Translations under genes and position numbers: made by a program | Shown here: positions 22,310-32,990 of the stretch, piece by piece | How the letters are laid out: every line of letters starts with the position of its first letter | How positions within the stretch are numbered: the stretch's first letter is position 1 | From: Nigrospora sphaerica | Taxonomy: Eukaryota > Ascomycota > Sordariomycetes > Amphisphaeriales > Apiosporaceae | DNA: 64,000 nucleotides | NCBI GenBank assembly: GCA_018287875.1 | Contig: JAGVVL010000001.1 | Coordinates: 2,480,001-2,544,000, forward strand | Direction of reading: 5' to 3' | The notes under the pieces: generated by a model | Database searches by the model: none | Told to the model about the DNA's origin: nothing | Seen by the model: the letters and a program-made list of their open reading frames with translations, nothing else

Positions 22310-24108
22310 ATGCCTGCCGGAATACCACCCACCCTAACCCTCTACCCGCCGCAGGGCAGCAGTCCCGCGTCGTCACCCGGCCGCCGCGGGCTCCGCGCGG
22401 CGCGGCGCTTCGGACCCGGCGACGCCGTGGCGCTCTTTGGCGGCAACGACGGCGACGGCGTGGTGGCGATCCCGGACGCGCCACACCAGGAGCTCGTGTG
22501 TAACGGCTGCCTGGTTTCGCCCGGGCCCGACACAAGCGGCGTGCGCGCCTGCACCGGCTGCCGGTCTGTGGCCTACTGCTCCCCGGCGTGCCAGCGGGCC
22601 GACTGGACGCGCGTGCACAAGGGCGAGTGCAAGGCGTTCCGGCGCGTGCGGGCCGAGGGCCGCGGCGCGCTGCCCACGCCGGTGCGCGCGCTGCTGCAGG
22701 TCCTCCTCCGGCCCCGTCTGCTGGCCGCCGTCGCCGGGCTCGAGGGCCACCTGGACGCGGTCCGTACGACCCGGCCTGGCGCCTGGCGCGACATGGAGCT
22801 GCAGGCCCTCGCCGCCCTGCACTACCTCGGCCGGGAGGCGACCCCGGCGAGTCTGGCCGAGGCCATCGGTGTTTTGTGCAAGGTTCGTGTGGTACCGGTC
22901 TGGCCGCGGCTCGGGATCGAGTGGTACTAACAACGAGGTCGATGTGCTAGCTGCGAGTCAACTCGTTCGACAGGCTCGACGCCGACGTCGGGCAGACGGG
23001 CCTCTTCCTGAGCCCCGCCCTGGCTATGGTGAACCATTCGTGCGTGCCGAACGCCTATGTCCAATTCAGTGGACGGGATGCCATCCTGCGCGCGTACCAG
23101 TCCATTGAGAAGGACGACGAGGTCACGATATCCTACATCGGTAAGCCCGACGTCGCCCCATGTGGATGAGCAAACGCGTGTTCTAACGCGGCCACAGACT
23201 GCACTCTGCATCGGAGCCATCGCCAGAGTGCACTGCAGGAACACTACCACTTTGTCTGCAAGTGTCGCAAATGCGAGGACGACCTAGACGTCTATCAGGT
23301 CTGCCAAGGCTACCCACATCTGGACCTTAACCGCTTCGCCCTGAGTACGGGCCTCGACACCTTGCGCAACCCCCCCGTCAAAGATGCATTTCATTCATGC
23401 CAGTCTCTCCAGCGCACCGTTGAGAGCATATATCCGACGTGCAGCGTGCCGCCGACCTCCGAAGACCCTCAAGCACAAGCTACGGCCCTTCAAGAAAAGT
23501 GGCAGAAGTGCGAGGCGCTACGTGACGCCCGATTATACGCTGTCGAGCCGCTGCCTCAAGTTTTGTCCGAGGCCGGCATCCACATGGGGAGCCGCGGCAA
23601 GTTTTTGTCGGCACTAACTATATCCTGCTTCCTTGCTCTCCACTGCCACCCCTTCAAATACCCCATGCCCTTCCACCCCGTCAGGGTGAAGGACCTGCTC
23701 ATGATTGCCAAACTATTCAGCAACACAGCGCCGGGTACCGGGACCAGCTCACCGGACAACAACGGGTCCGTCGGCGCACGAATCTCGCAGGCCTTAGCCA
23801 ACATCGACCAGGTCACCATCGTCCACGCACTACTGACCTTGGCCGTACGCCTGGGACCCCACGCACATTCCGACACCTGGCAGGTGTACCAAGAGGCGGC
23901 TGAGATGCTCAAGGACGTGTCGAGCCTGTCTGGACGAGACCAGGAGAAGAATCTGGTGCTGAACTGGGCCAAGAATCCGGAAGACTTTGACGGCAAGTTC
24001 TTCTTTGACCAAGCAGTCCTGAAGCCGATCGGGGAGTTGTCGGCCTTGGCCATGGAAGTCATGGACGCCGAATTTGGGTCCCGCCAGGCACTAGTTCGCA
24101 GCATTTAA
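22310..24108 (+). CDS. SET and MYND domain protein (SMYD-like)
   Basis: Probable protein-lysine methyltransferase with SET and MYND domains. Exons are 22310-22882, 22951-23140 and 23198-24108 (introns 68 and 57 bp), giving 557 residues. The MYND zinc finger lies at about residues 64-107, with Cys pairs CNGC, CTGC, YCSPACQ and a final HKGEC, inserted into the split SET domain as in the SMYD family. The SET core shows NHSCVPNAYVQF and the EVTISYID strand, and the post-SET cysteines follow in CKCRKC. The C-terminal half is alpha-helical and probably TPR-like. The first intron has an uncommon donor (GTTCGT) with an ideal TACTAAC branch site; the splice restores VLCKLRVNSFD. The substrate is unknown. 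Confidence 0.9.
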
Positions 24109-25618
24109 TCATTGCACGGCGGCCAACGGCTCACAAAAGGGTAAATATCCAGCTTTGTGGTGACGGAGGCATTGGCATCGAAGAAAATACCAATGGCACC
24201 CAGTGGACTTGTACGGCTTTTTAGCTGTTCGGCAGCGTACCAACGCCCTTGGAGTTCCCGGGCTTGCGAAGGGATGTCTTTTCAATAGCCCCCGGCTTGG
24301 ATCATCTCACACTATGGGAGGCCTTCGGGTCATTATCGGTGGAAAAGGGGGGAGGAGGCGTGCTCGTGCGTCAAAGCTTCCTTCAGCTGTTTTATCCCCG
24401 ATCTCACCAGACAGAATTCACTCCCATACTCCTGAGCTGCCGCCACAGCTTCTTTTGTCACACTGTTGGCTTCTTAGAAATCCTTCTCGTAATATTTACG
24501 GCTCGTTTCTTGGACTTCACGCTCAATACGAAACGTTGCGTCATTGAAAGCGGCAACGGTTTGATTGCCAGCGCTATCGAACCTCTCCAAGACCTACCCC
24601 TGACCGACAATCTTGATGATGATGACTGTCGATGGCACCTGTGTCAGTAGGGCTATCTCTCTGCATATGCGGGTCAATGCGGCCATCATTCGCCGTCATG
24701 CCACCAACATGCCCTCCGCGCCCATTCGCATGGTGCCCATATCAATAAGGTCTGTTTGATCGGCTGCAATGACTGGACAGACGTAGCTTCTGCCAACCTG
24801 CAACCAGAGATTCACGAAGAAGGCGGCGAGTACGCCGCGCTCTTTGCAAGTGATCGCAACTTGATTCATGGCCGGTGGCGCACAACAGGGGCACAGCAGC
24901 CAATGGCGGCCTGTGCAGGATATCGGTGGCGGTAGCGCGTTTAGGGGACGGAGCTTTTTGTTGTTTCGCTGCTGCTGGCCAATTTCCTCCGGCTTCGGGC
25001 TGTTTGGACCCAGTACCAGTCGTCCAAAACTACCAATATGGGTTCTAATGAAAGCATTATGTCTAGCTGAAGGTTCGTGTTAGGGTGTATGTAAGAAGTC
25101 CAGTGAGGCGCGTATCTTAGGGACTTCGAAGCCGGAAGACAGCCGATCACGCCTTTTGCGCAGGGTTGGTAGGCGTAAGTACGGAGTACCGAGATCCCTT
25201 CGATGCACGTTGTATCTGCCCCGTACCTAGCATGAAGTGAGTGCTTTCCCATTCATGGTGTTATCCCTCGCGAGAGACAAGAGTGCTTAATGGGAGATCC
25301 CTGTTAAAGCCAAAAGTATCGCAAACTTGAATCGTGATGGTAGCTTAACGCAGCTGCCCCGTGTTACACAGCCGTGAAGAAAGAAAGAAGAGGTCGTGGT
25401 ACATCTACTTACAGAAGCTGCTCCCCCACATCAACTGAGCTACAGCTACTGTATCGCAGAAGGAGCTAGCTAGCCCAGTACTCCGCAGTACCAGCGCAAA
25501 TCCCTGTCATTCCCGAGCCGCAAAATCGCATCGCATACTTTCTGTCGCGCCGAAAGGGTTTCCTTTTAGTTTTTGCCTTCCTCCACCACCAGAATCGGCG
25601 AGGCGGCACCGAAGCACC
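24109..25618. other. 1.5 kb between SET-MYND and REX1 genes
   Basis: Holds the SET-MYND 3' flank and the REX1 promoter. It is less GC-rich than its surroundings. A minus-strand frame from 24869 to 24105 gives some protein-like stretches but has several stops and is not called. A TACGGAGTA motif lies at 25180-25188. Confidence 0.5.
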
Positions 25619-27862
25619 ATGAACGAGACAGAGGCCACCGAGGCAAATATTGCCAATGCACTGGCCGTGTTACAGGAAGCCGCCGCAAGCAACCCGCACG
25701 CCGCCGTCCTGAATGGCAGTATGCCGCCCGCGGATGCCCCAGCGCCTGGAGTGGTCGACACCTTCGGCGATGCGCTGGCCAAAGAGGACGACGTTGGCGG
25801 CGCGTCAGTTGACGCCGCCGTGGCTACCAGTAACACCGCATCCCCAACAGCCGCGACGAAGTCAGCTGGCTTAAAGCGCCCCAGGCCCCATGACGAAGAC
25901 GACGGCGCCGGCTGGCAGACGGTTCAGAAGAAGTCGAAGAAGGCCAAAAAGATCCCCAAGACCGACTCTCCCAAATACCCGTCCATCACGTTCAATTACG
26001 ATGCCAAGCTGCAGGCCAAAGTCTCGCTCGAGCAGCTGCGCAACCTGATACTCTACCTGTTCGCCGACGGAACTGGCCCCCAGTGGGTGTCGGTCGCCTC
26101 GCGGTCGCACTTTCGAAAGATTGTGACCCTCATGGTCCCCGGTCTGGAAGAGGCCATGTTCAAACACGGCGTCGATTTTGCAACCTACAACGACCAGGCT
26201 GCTGCTGGCATGGGGGAAAAGTCTCGCGCCATCACTACGCCTGAAGACTACTACCCACGTCTGCTTAAGAAGGACGAACTGCCCGAGATTCTCGCACCTT
26301 TTGCCGACATTTTCCCGCATCTGTGGCCCCTCAAGACACCCGGAAACGAGAAATATGGTGTCCTTCGCTCGCCCCTGGGCACCATGCTTACTGCCCCCTC
26401 GGAAAAATCCGGCGAGGATAAGAAAAAGAAAGGTGTCCAACCAGCCACGGAACCCAGACATTGGAAGGATGAACGGACTCGAATCACCGAGTTCCTGACT
26501 ATGCCTGAGGACTTCCTGCCGAACGGCTACACGCTCCACCCGGCACTTATCGACGATGAGGAGCGCCGCAAAGAGCAACAAAATATCGAGGGCTGGGTGC
26601 ACACGAGGGTGAACCACCTCGCCGAGGGCGATGTACCCGAAGAGGAAATCCAGAAAGGCTCCCTCACGGCTGGCCGCGAGGTCCTGGGCCTCGACTGTGA
26701 AATGTGTATGACCGGAGAGGCCGAGTTCTCCCTCACCAGAATCAGTCTCGTGAGCTGGGACGGCACCGTGGTTTTGGACGAGCTTGTCAAGCCCGACAAG
26801 CCCATCGTCGATTACGTCACCCGCTTTTCCGGCATCACAAAAGAGATGATCGACCCCGTTACGACGACTCTGAAGGACATACAAGCAAAGCTCCTCGAGA
26901 TCCTGCACCCACGTGCCATTCTGGTTGGCCACTCGTTGGAGTCGGACCTCACCGCCTTGCGCATGACCCATCCCTTCATCGTGGACACGGCCCTCCTCTT
27001 TCCCCACAACCGTGGACCTCCTTTGAAGAACAGCCTCAAGTTCCTGACGCAGCGATTCCTGAAGCGGGAGATTCAGAAGGGTGCTGGCGGCCACGACTCG
27101 GTTGAGGATGCCAAAGCCTGCCTTGACCTGGTAAAACAGAAGTGCGAGAAAGGCAAGTCCTGGGGGTGTCACGAGCAGCAAGGAGAGAACCTGTTTCGCC
27201 GCCTCGCTCGCAGCGGCGTGTCATATAAAGCCAGTGGCGGCGCTCTCGCCACTGGCGGGATCAAGTCGGGCAAGTCCTCGACCATGGTCGATTGGGGTGA
27301 CCCCATGAAGGGTGCCGGGGCGGCTGCAACGTACCGTATCGGCTGTAAATCGGATGATGATGTTGCCGCCGGCGTTATACGCGCCGTCCAGGGCGACCCG
27401 GTGGGCGAGGAGATCCCATACGGCGGTACCGACTTCGTATTTGCGCGCTTCCGGGAGTTGGAAGCGCTGCAGGGCTGGTGGAATCATAACAAGATCGCCC
27501 CCGATGCCGCAGGCACAGAAGCCGAGGGCGGCCTGCCTCCGCCGTCCAAACTGCCCTCGGTCGAGGGCAGTGCTGACGCCGGATCCCCGCTTGCCGCCAG
27601 TCTCCAGAAGCTCACCAAGCACATCAAACGCATACATGAAGCGCTGCCCCCCTGTACAGCCTTGTTCCTGTTCAGCGGTAGCGGCGACCCCCGCGAGATG
27701 AGCCGGCTCCAGGCCATGCAGACCCAGTTCAAGCGCGAGTACAACACTCCGGGAAGCAAGTGGGACGAGCTCAGCGTCAAGTGGACCGACGTCGAGGACC
27801 AGGCGCTGAAGAAGGCTGTTGGCATGGCACGGAACGGTATCGGTTTCATCGGGGTCAAATGA
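25619..27862 (+). CDS. REX1: RNA exonuclease, REX1/Rnh70 type (DEDDh)
   Basis: 3'-5' RNA exonuclease; yeast Rex1/Rnh70 trims 5S rRNA, 5.8S precursors and tRNA 3' ends in the nucleus. Single exon, 747 residues. An Ala/Asp-rich N-terminus is followed by a basic nuclear-localisation-type segment (QKKSKKAKKIPK, about 102-113) and a conserved domain around residues 170-190 (HFRKIVTLMVPGLEE). The DEDDh exonuclease core has Asp359 and Glu361 in LDCEMC, Asp443 in GHSLESD, and His492 and Asp497 in HDSVEDA. The C-terminal extension with CTALFLFSGSGDPREMSRLQAM occurs in fungal Rex1 proteins and distinguishes them from the shorter Rex3/Rex4. The ATG follows a clean leader. Confidence 0.93.
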   Translation: MNETEATEANIANALAVLQEAAASNPHAAVLNGSMPPADAPAPGVVDTFGDALAKEDDVGGASVDAAVATSNTASPTAATKSAGLKRPRPHDEDDGAGWQTVQKKSKKAKKIPKTDSPKYPSITFNYDAKLQAKVSLEQLRNLILYLFADGTGPQWVSVASRSHFRKIVTLMVPGLEEAMFKHGVDFATYNDQAAAGMGEKSRAITTPEDYYPRLLKKDELPEILAPFADIFPHLWPLKTPGNEKYGVLRSPLGTMLTAPSEKSGEDKKKKGVQPATEPRHWKDERTRITEFLTMPEDFLPNGYTLHPALIDDEERRKEQQNIEGWVHTRVNHLAEGDVPEEEIQKGSLTAGREVLGLDCEMCMTGEAEFSLTRISLVSWDGTVVLDELVKPDKPIVDYVTRFSGITKEMIDPVTTTLKDIQAKLLEILHPRAILVGHSLESDLTALRMTHPFIVDTALLFPHNRGPPLKNSLKFLTQRFLKREIQKGAGGHDSVEDAKACLDLVKQKCEKGKSWGCHEQQGENLFRRLARSGVSYKASGGALATGGIKSGKSSTMVDWGDPMKGAGAAATYRIGCKSDDDVAAGVIRAVQGDPVGEEIPYGGTDFVFARFRELEALQGWWNHNKIAPDAAGTEAEGGLPPPSKLPSVEGSADAGSPLAASLQKLTKHIKRIHEALPPCTALFLFSGSGDPREMSRLQAMQTQFKREYNTPGSKWDELSVKWTDVEDQALKKAVGMARNGIGFIGVK

Positions 27863-28851
27863 GCCAACTCCTTGAGCAAGGAAGGAAGACGCAGCTCCTA
27901 GCCGTGCCACGGCATCGTTGATGCACGCCTACAGCGGCTGAGGGGGGATACGCGGTACCCAAACCGGCTGGGTTCGAATAACGACGCGTCGCCTGATCTC
28001 CCTCGGTTCCGCTGCATCCCCTTCCGGGGAAGGCCTGCGCCGTCATTGTTTTCTAAAGTGATTGTTTGTCGAGGACCTCGTTTTCGGCGACCCAGCTTCA
28101 CGAAAGCGAGGACGCATAAACACAGTTGATTGACTTGACCCATTTACGGCTTGAAAGGGGGGAAATCTCCCGAGAGGCGACGGGGCACACGAGCTACGCA
28201 CGAGGCTACAGCTATAGAAGGCGATTCTGATGTCGATGCGAGGCGAGGAAAGAGGGGAGAATGACATTCGAGCACATAGGCCTATTTGTGTATGTGAAAG
28301 GGGGAAGAAGGGGGAAATATGCGTGATACCCTATTAATGCCCCGGACAAGAGAGGGAGAGGGTTTACGAGGCGACCATAGCCCTTCATAAGCTTTTAGCC
28401 ACAGGTCTTCACTTTTGCAGCGGACGCCGTGACGCCCTGAAGTCCTGGCACTGCATAACGGGCGGTGCACCTGCTCGTCAGGGCGACGGTGTGAACGATT
28501 ACCAAATTCGAGCTCTATTTTGCCAAGCGTATTTCCCCGTACAAGAATGCGTCGTAAACCTCGCGTCGGTGTGCTACTCGGTAATATCCAATAGGGGCTG
28601 TTTCACTCCGGCGTTTCGTGGCGAAACCCGTTCTTCCTAGGGTCGAAGATGCGTCGAACAACTGAACTTGGGCAAGTGAGCGGTGCTATCGCACAGCAGT
28701 AACGGCACCGGCACACTACTCACTCCGTGACCGCCCACGATGCGGGGGACGGACGAAGCAAACAGCGCCAACCCCCCCACGAAGAAGCAACAGCGCTCGG
28801 GCCGGTGTTAAAAGGGAGAGGGGGAAACATGCTTTTTGGTTAAGAAGGCGG
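27863..28851. other. Intergenic between convergent REX1 and PEX5 genes
   Basis: About 1 kb of 3' flanks. No gene, RNA gene or repeat recognised. Confidence 0.6.
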
Positions 28852-30807
28852 CTAAAAGTCGATGTCGCTGCGGAAGACGGAGGGGTCGACGCCGGCCACG
28901 ACCTTCTCGGCGAGGTCGCGGCGGCCCATCTGGGTGAAGACGCGGCGCAGGGTGTCGTAGAGGTTGGTGGAGCGGTTCTGCGTCGTCATGGCGTCGAGCT
29001 GGGAGTCGCTGACGGCGCCGCCGAGTATCTCGCGGGCCTTTTCGCGGCCCTCCTTCTCGACGCTCTTGTGCATCTCGAGGGCGGCGAGCAGGTGGCCGGC
29101 GGCCTCCTCGTGGCAGCCCATGTTGATGCAGCTGACGCCGAGGTTGTAGCGCGCGCGCACAAAGTTGGGCCGCAGCGTGAGGGCCTTCTCGTAGGCGGCG
29201 ATGGCGTCCTCGCTCTTGCCCGAGTTGGCGAGCGTCGCGCCCAGCCGGTTCCAGAGCAGGTGCACCTGCGAGCGCTGGTTCGACGCGCCCGTCTCGACCG
29301 AGGCCAGCGCCGCGCTGAAGCAGTCGACGGCCTTGTCGTACTCCTCGGCGCCGTAGAAGAGGACGCCGAGGCCGACCTGGACGTCGGGGTCCATGTGCTC
29401 GCCGCCGGGGCTCAGGCAGGCCGCCTTGATGAAGTGGTTCGTGACCTTGTCGTGCAGGATCTGGCGGTCGGTGAAGCCGAGGTCCGTCGGCGACGAGAGC
29501 TCGGCCGGCGAGATGATGCTCGGGTACCGGACCGAGAGCCAGCGCTCCAGCGTCCGGTAGGCGGTGCTGTCGTAGCCCTCGTTGGTGTACGACACGGCCA
29601 GCGTCATGAGGGCCGGCGAGTTGTTGGGGTCCAGCTTCTTGGCCTGCTCGAGGGCCCGGATCGCGGCCGTCTCCTTTTCGTTCTGGGCCTGCGCCGTGCC
29701 CAGCTGCACCCAGGCCTCGACGTGCGCCGGGTCCTTCTGCACGGCCGCCTCGAAGGCCAGGGCGGCCAGCGACAGGTTGCCGCCCTGCTCCAGGATGCGG
29801 AGGCCCTCCTCGAAAGGGTTGCCCATGTCCCTGAACAGGTTGTCCTCCTCGAACAGGTAGTCCTCGACCTGGGGGTCGCCCACGAGGCGGCTGCTGTCGC
29901 CCCAGCCGCTCGAGAAGTTCTTCTGCCAGTCCTCCTCGTTGAACCGGCTGACCCACTCGTCCTCGTCCAGGCCCTCCTGGGCCTGGGCCTTTTCGGCCTG
30001 GATGCCGCGCCATATGGATTCGAAATCGCCAAACTCGTTGGTCTCGGACTCGAGGATCTGCTCGTCCAGCTTGTTGAGCTCGGGCTCCATGGCCTTGTTC
30101 TGCTGGTCCTCGGTCTGGGCCTGCTGGTCCTCGAGGGCGATCTGGGCGAACTGCTCCTCCCACTTGCTGTCGTCGAGCTCAACCAGCTTCCCCTTGCCCT
30201 TGGCGTCGGCCGTGACGGGGCCCGTCTGCTGGGGCGCCTGGTACATGGGGCGGTTCATCATGCCGGGCATGGCGTAGCCCATGCCCATGCCCATGCCCAT
30301 GCCGCCGCTCATCATGCCCATGCCGCCGTACATGGCGGGGCCCTGGTAGGCCATGCCCTGGGGCGCGGGGCTCGAGCGCGAGGCGTTGGCCATCTGCGTC
30401 ATGTGCTGGAACTTGGCGTAGTCCTCGGGGCCGAACTGGGTGCCCTGGGGCACCTTGAAGGCCGACTCCATGGCGGCCTGGGGGTTCTGCTGGAACTCGT
30501 TGGCCCACGCGGGCGAGGCCGAGTTGGCGCGCAGGTGGACGCCCTGGGGCGCGTGGTCGAGGCGGATGGGGCCCATGCTCTCCATGGGCATGTCGGGCAG
30601 GCGGCCGTTTTGCTGGAGGAAATTGTTCATCATCTCGTCCTGCGGCGCGTGGCTCGGCGCGCTGCGGAAGCCGCCCATGCTGCCCTGGGGGCCGCCATTG
30701 ACCATGCGGTCCCTCTGCAGGCTGTTGTCATCTTGCGTGTGTTTGGCGAACTGGCTGAGCGGGTTGCCGGCGGTCGAGCACTCGGCGCCACCGCCGAGGA
30801 AAGACAT
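28852..30807 (-). CDS. PEX5: Peroxisomal targeting signal 1 receptor Pex5
   Basis: Cycling import receptor that binds C-terminal SKL-type signals in the cytosol and delivers cargo to the peroxisomal docking complex. Single exon, 651 residues. Cys10, next to the N-terminus (MSFLGGGAEC), is the residue monoubiquitinated for receptor recycling. The natively unfolded half holds WxxxF docking motifs: WANEF (101-105), WEEQF (216-220), WVSRF (285-289) and WQKNF (294-298). A Met/Gly-rich segment lies at about 160-185. The C-terminal half is the TPR domain that binds PTS1 (LALAFEAAVQKDPAHVEAW..., then HLLWNRLGATLANSGKSEDAIAAYEKALTLRPNFVRARYNLGVSCINMG). Three other proteins in this window end in PTS1-type tripeptides. 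Long open frames on the opposite strand are codon-bias shadows. Confidence 0.97.
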   Translation of the reverse strand: MSFLGGGAECSTAGNPLSQFAKHTQDDNSLQRDRMVNGGPQGSMGGFRSAPSHAPQDEMMNNFLQQNGRLPDMPMESMGPIRLDHAPQGVHLRANSASPAWANEFQQNPQAAMESAFKVPQGTQFGPEDYAKFQHMTQMANASRSSPAPQGMAYQGPAMYGGMGMMSGGMGMGMGMGYAMPGMMNRPMYQAPQQTGPVTADAKGKGKLVELDDSKWEEQFAQIALEDQQAQTEDQQNKAMEPELNKLDEQILESETNEFGDFESIWRGIQAEKAQAQEGLDEDEWVSRFNEEDWQKNFSSGWGDSSRLVGDPQVEDYLFEEDNLFRDMGNPFEEGLRILEQGGNLSLAALAFEAAVQKDPAHVEAWVQLGTAQAQNEKETAAIRALEQAKKLDPNNSPALMTLAVSYTNEGYDSTAYRTLERWLSVRYPSIISPAELSSPTDLGFTDRQILHDKVTNHFIKAACLSPGGEHMDPDVQVGLGVLFYGAEEYDKAVDCFSAALASVETGASNQRSQVHLLWNRLGATLANSGKSEDAIAAYEKALTLRPNFVRARYNLGVSCINMGCHEEAAGHLLAALEMHKSVEKEGREKAREILGGAVSDSQLDAMTTQNRSTNLYDTLRRVFTQMGRRDLAEKVVAGVDPSVFRSDIDF

Positions 30808-31977
30808 GACGGGCGGCGGTGTGTTCGTTTGGATGGCAGGCAGGACGGGCCGACGAGGGGAGGGGGGAAGGAAATGTCGAGAGCGCGAGCGAGAATGCGG
30901 GGGTGGCGGAAAGAGAGACGGTGGTCGGTTATTAGCAGTCGACGACCCTGAAAGCGAAAAGAAAAGGCTGGGCCGAGGTGGGCGTGCGTCGGGCTCGGGA
31001 AACCGGAGGCGGAACGGTGAGTTGAGCTTAGTGAAGAAAGTACGTATGTAGTATGTAGGGAGTATGTACGGATTGGGGGGGGGTTACGGATGGCAGTCAG
31101 CCCACTGTAGCCCCTCGGTTGCAGGGACTGGAAAGGGATGGTAGGGGGTCGGAGAAGACGAAGAGAAGAGGCGATGGTAAATGGGAGGTGAGAGAAGGCA
31201 AAAGCCGGGCCTAGCATCTTCAGATGCAAACAGCGGCAAGACGACCCGACGAACGGAGTCGATACCGCTGGCAACCGACAGAGTATCCAGCATCGGCATA
31301 TGCAGGTGGTGTGGGGGTGCCGAGGCGCGTGGTCCCCTACGAATGGACGAATCCCAGCTTCGTCTCCAGCCCTTGTGCCCGCCCGCCACCTCCACCTCCG
31401 CAGCGACCGAGAGATGGGAGCACATTTTGGGAGTTGGTGAGTGTATTTGTAAGACACGGCGGCGTTAGTATTAGTTACATGTACGCGTCCATGTCAGTAA
31501 CGGTAGTGCCCTGACCGGTAGTGCCCTGACTTTTCGTGCCATTCCGTACCCGCCCGGGCTCAAGGTTTATTCAGTACTACCGTGACACACAATAGCCTCC
31601 TTCTCATGCCTCCCAAAAATGAAGGGAGATGGTGATACATTCATTTTTCCGCCTCGTGAGGCTGCAGCCCGGGTCGAACCCGAGCTGTGTGCGAGCGGTA
31701 AGCTCTAGATTCTGTCGGGCCTCGCCCTTCTGGGGGCCGCGTTTTTGCTATTGTTACACATCAAGTCATTTCTATTGCAACGGCCCGTATCGCGTTGCTT
31801 GAGGCAAAGCAACGCCGACAAACACCCTCGGCCAACCCTCCAATTCAGGGCGAAGAAATACAGCCGTGGCTGCGCCCTCGGGGCTTGCACGCGGCCTCGT
31901 GCCGGTGTGGGGAATCATGGACGCATTACGCCGACAGACATTCTGCATCGCCTCGTTCAACGCTCCGTCTCGATACT
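30808..31977. other. PEX5 upstream region and 3' flank of the RRM gene
   Basis: About 1.2 kb. The PEX5-proximal 500 bp contain three CCTCGG/CCGAGG cores. A short palindrome at about 31664-31685 resembles a tRNA T-arm, but the rest of a tRNA is missing. No gene seen. Confidence 0.5.
30973..31325. promoter_or_regulatory. Three FarA/FarB-type cores (CCTCGG/CCGAGG) upstream of PEX5
   Basis: CCGAGG lies at 30973-30978, CCTCGG at 31113-31118 and CCGAGG at 31320-31325, about 166, 306 and 513 bp upstream of the PEX5 start. This hexamer is the core bound by the Aspergillus nidulans fatty-acid regulators FarA and FarB, which control beta-oxidation and peroxin genes. In such GC-rich DNA one hexamer per kilobase is expected by chance, so three in 520 bp is suggestive only. 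Confidence 0.4.
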
Positions 31978-32990
31978 CTACTGCTGCTGATCCTGGTTTC
32001 GGTTGTAGGTGCGCTTTTGCGAGTAGTCGACCCGCAGGTTGCGGCCACCCAGAGTCATCTGGCCAATGGCCTTGTGGGCCTCGATGGCGCTCTCGACATC
32101 GGCGAAGTCGGCGTGGGCGAAGCCGCGAGGCCAGCCGGTGTTGCGGTCCACGGCCACACGGACGTCGGTGATGTTCTTCAAGTCGCGGAACAGGCGGTTC
32201 AGGTCCGCGTCCGACGTCTCGTAGGGGATGTTACCGACGTACAGCGACGTGGTGGGCTCCGACGGGGCGGCCGCGCTGCGGGCCGGGCGCGTCTGTTCCC
32301 GGGGATGCCTGTGCTGGACATTGATGCGGCGGCCGTGCCAGAACGACTTGTCGCACTCCTCGAGGGCGCGCTGGGCGGCGGCCTGGGTGGTGAAGGTGAC
32401 GAAACCGAAGCTACATGGCACGTCCCGTCAGCAGGCCATCGCGTGCAAAGAGTGAGGGGCGGAGACATTGGGGCAATACATACCCTCGGCTCAGCCCGCG
32501 GCCGTCGCGGCCAATGTTGACCGATGTGATGTCGCCGTACTTGCCAAAGGCCTCGCGCAGGTGCATGTCGGTGGCATCAAACGACATGTTGCTGACGAAG
32601 ATGGTGTGGCCCTCTTCCTGAGCGGACCGGCGGGGCTTCGCGGCATCTTCCAGGGCGCTCAGCGAGTCGGTCGTGGCGCCTCCCTCCTCAGCCGCCTTGA
32701 TGGCCTCCTCCACGACCTTCTCCTCCTCGGCTCTACGCGACGTCTGAGAGAAGAAGCGGGTCATGGGCACAGCGGCGGGGCGGGCGGCGGCCTGGGTGAA
32801 CAGCATGGCCAAGGAAGCCCGCTGCTGTCTCGAGACCGAAGCGGCCGCCAGAGACGAGGTGGAAGAGCTAGCAGCTCGGAGAGCTGCGCGGCGAACGGCG
32901 TGCCTGTCGGAGCATCGTCAGTTGGCTGCGTGCGCAGGGGCAATGGCGGGATGCGAATGAACCTGGACGGCTCGCGGGATGCACTTACAT
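31978..32990 (-). CDS. Two-RRM RNA-binding protein, probably mitochondrial
   Basis: RNA-binding protein with two RRM domains. Minus-strand exons are 32990-32989 (only A and T of the start codon are coding), 32903-32484 and 32410-31978, with introns of 85 and 73 bp, giving 284 residues. The first join forms ATG from AT|G, giving the N-terminus MHAVRRAALRAASSS. This stretch has many Arg/Ala/Ser and no acidic residue up to about residue 59, and contains TRFFSQTSRR, so it reads as a mitochondrial presequence. RRM1 (about 101-177) has RNP2 IFVSNMSF and RNP1 RGFGFVTF, restored by the second splice. RRM2 (about 200-278) has LYVGNIPY and RGFAHADF. An alternative start is the internal ATG at 32806, which would lose most of the presequence. 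The specific RNA target is unknown. Confidence 0.85.
32904..32988 (-). other. Intron that splits the start codon (AT|G)
   Basis: Donor GTAAGT begins with what would be the G of an ATG in the unspliced RNA. The acceptor is CGACAG with a CTGAC branch site about 17 bases upstream. Spliced RNA reads AAAAATGCACGCC; unspliced RNA reads ATG-TAA, a start directly followed by a stop. The leader upstream shows no other ATG nearby. Confidence 0.75.

Noticed and set aside
24105..24869. Minus-strand frame of 255 codons with protein-like stretches, considered as a C-to-T-decayed pseudogene
   Set aside because: It holds about seven internal stops, not clearly fewer than chance for this composition, and the opposite strand also gives protein-like stretches in the same place. 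No family is recognised.
29068..30951. 627-codon plus-strand open frame opposite PEX5
   Set aside because: The minus strand has clear Pex5 domains; the antisense frame is a GC3 codon-bias shadow rich in Leu/Val/Gly/His with no domain.
31641..31745. Possible tRNA on the minus strand, from a GGGTTCGACCC B-box-like palindrome
   Set aside because: The T-arm-like hairpin is there, but the acceptor stem pairs for only about five of seven bases and no credible D-arm or anticodon arm can be drawn.
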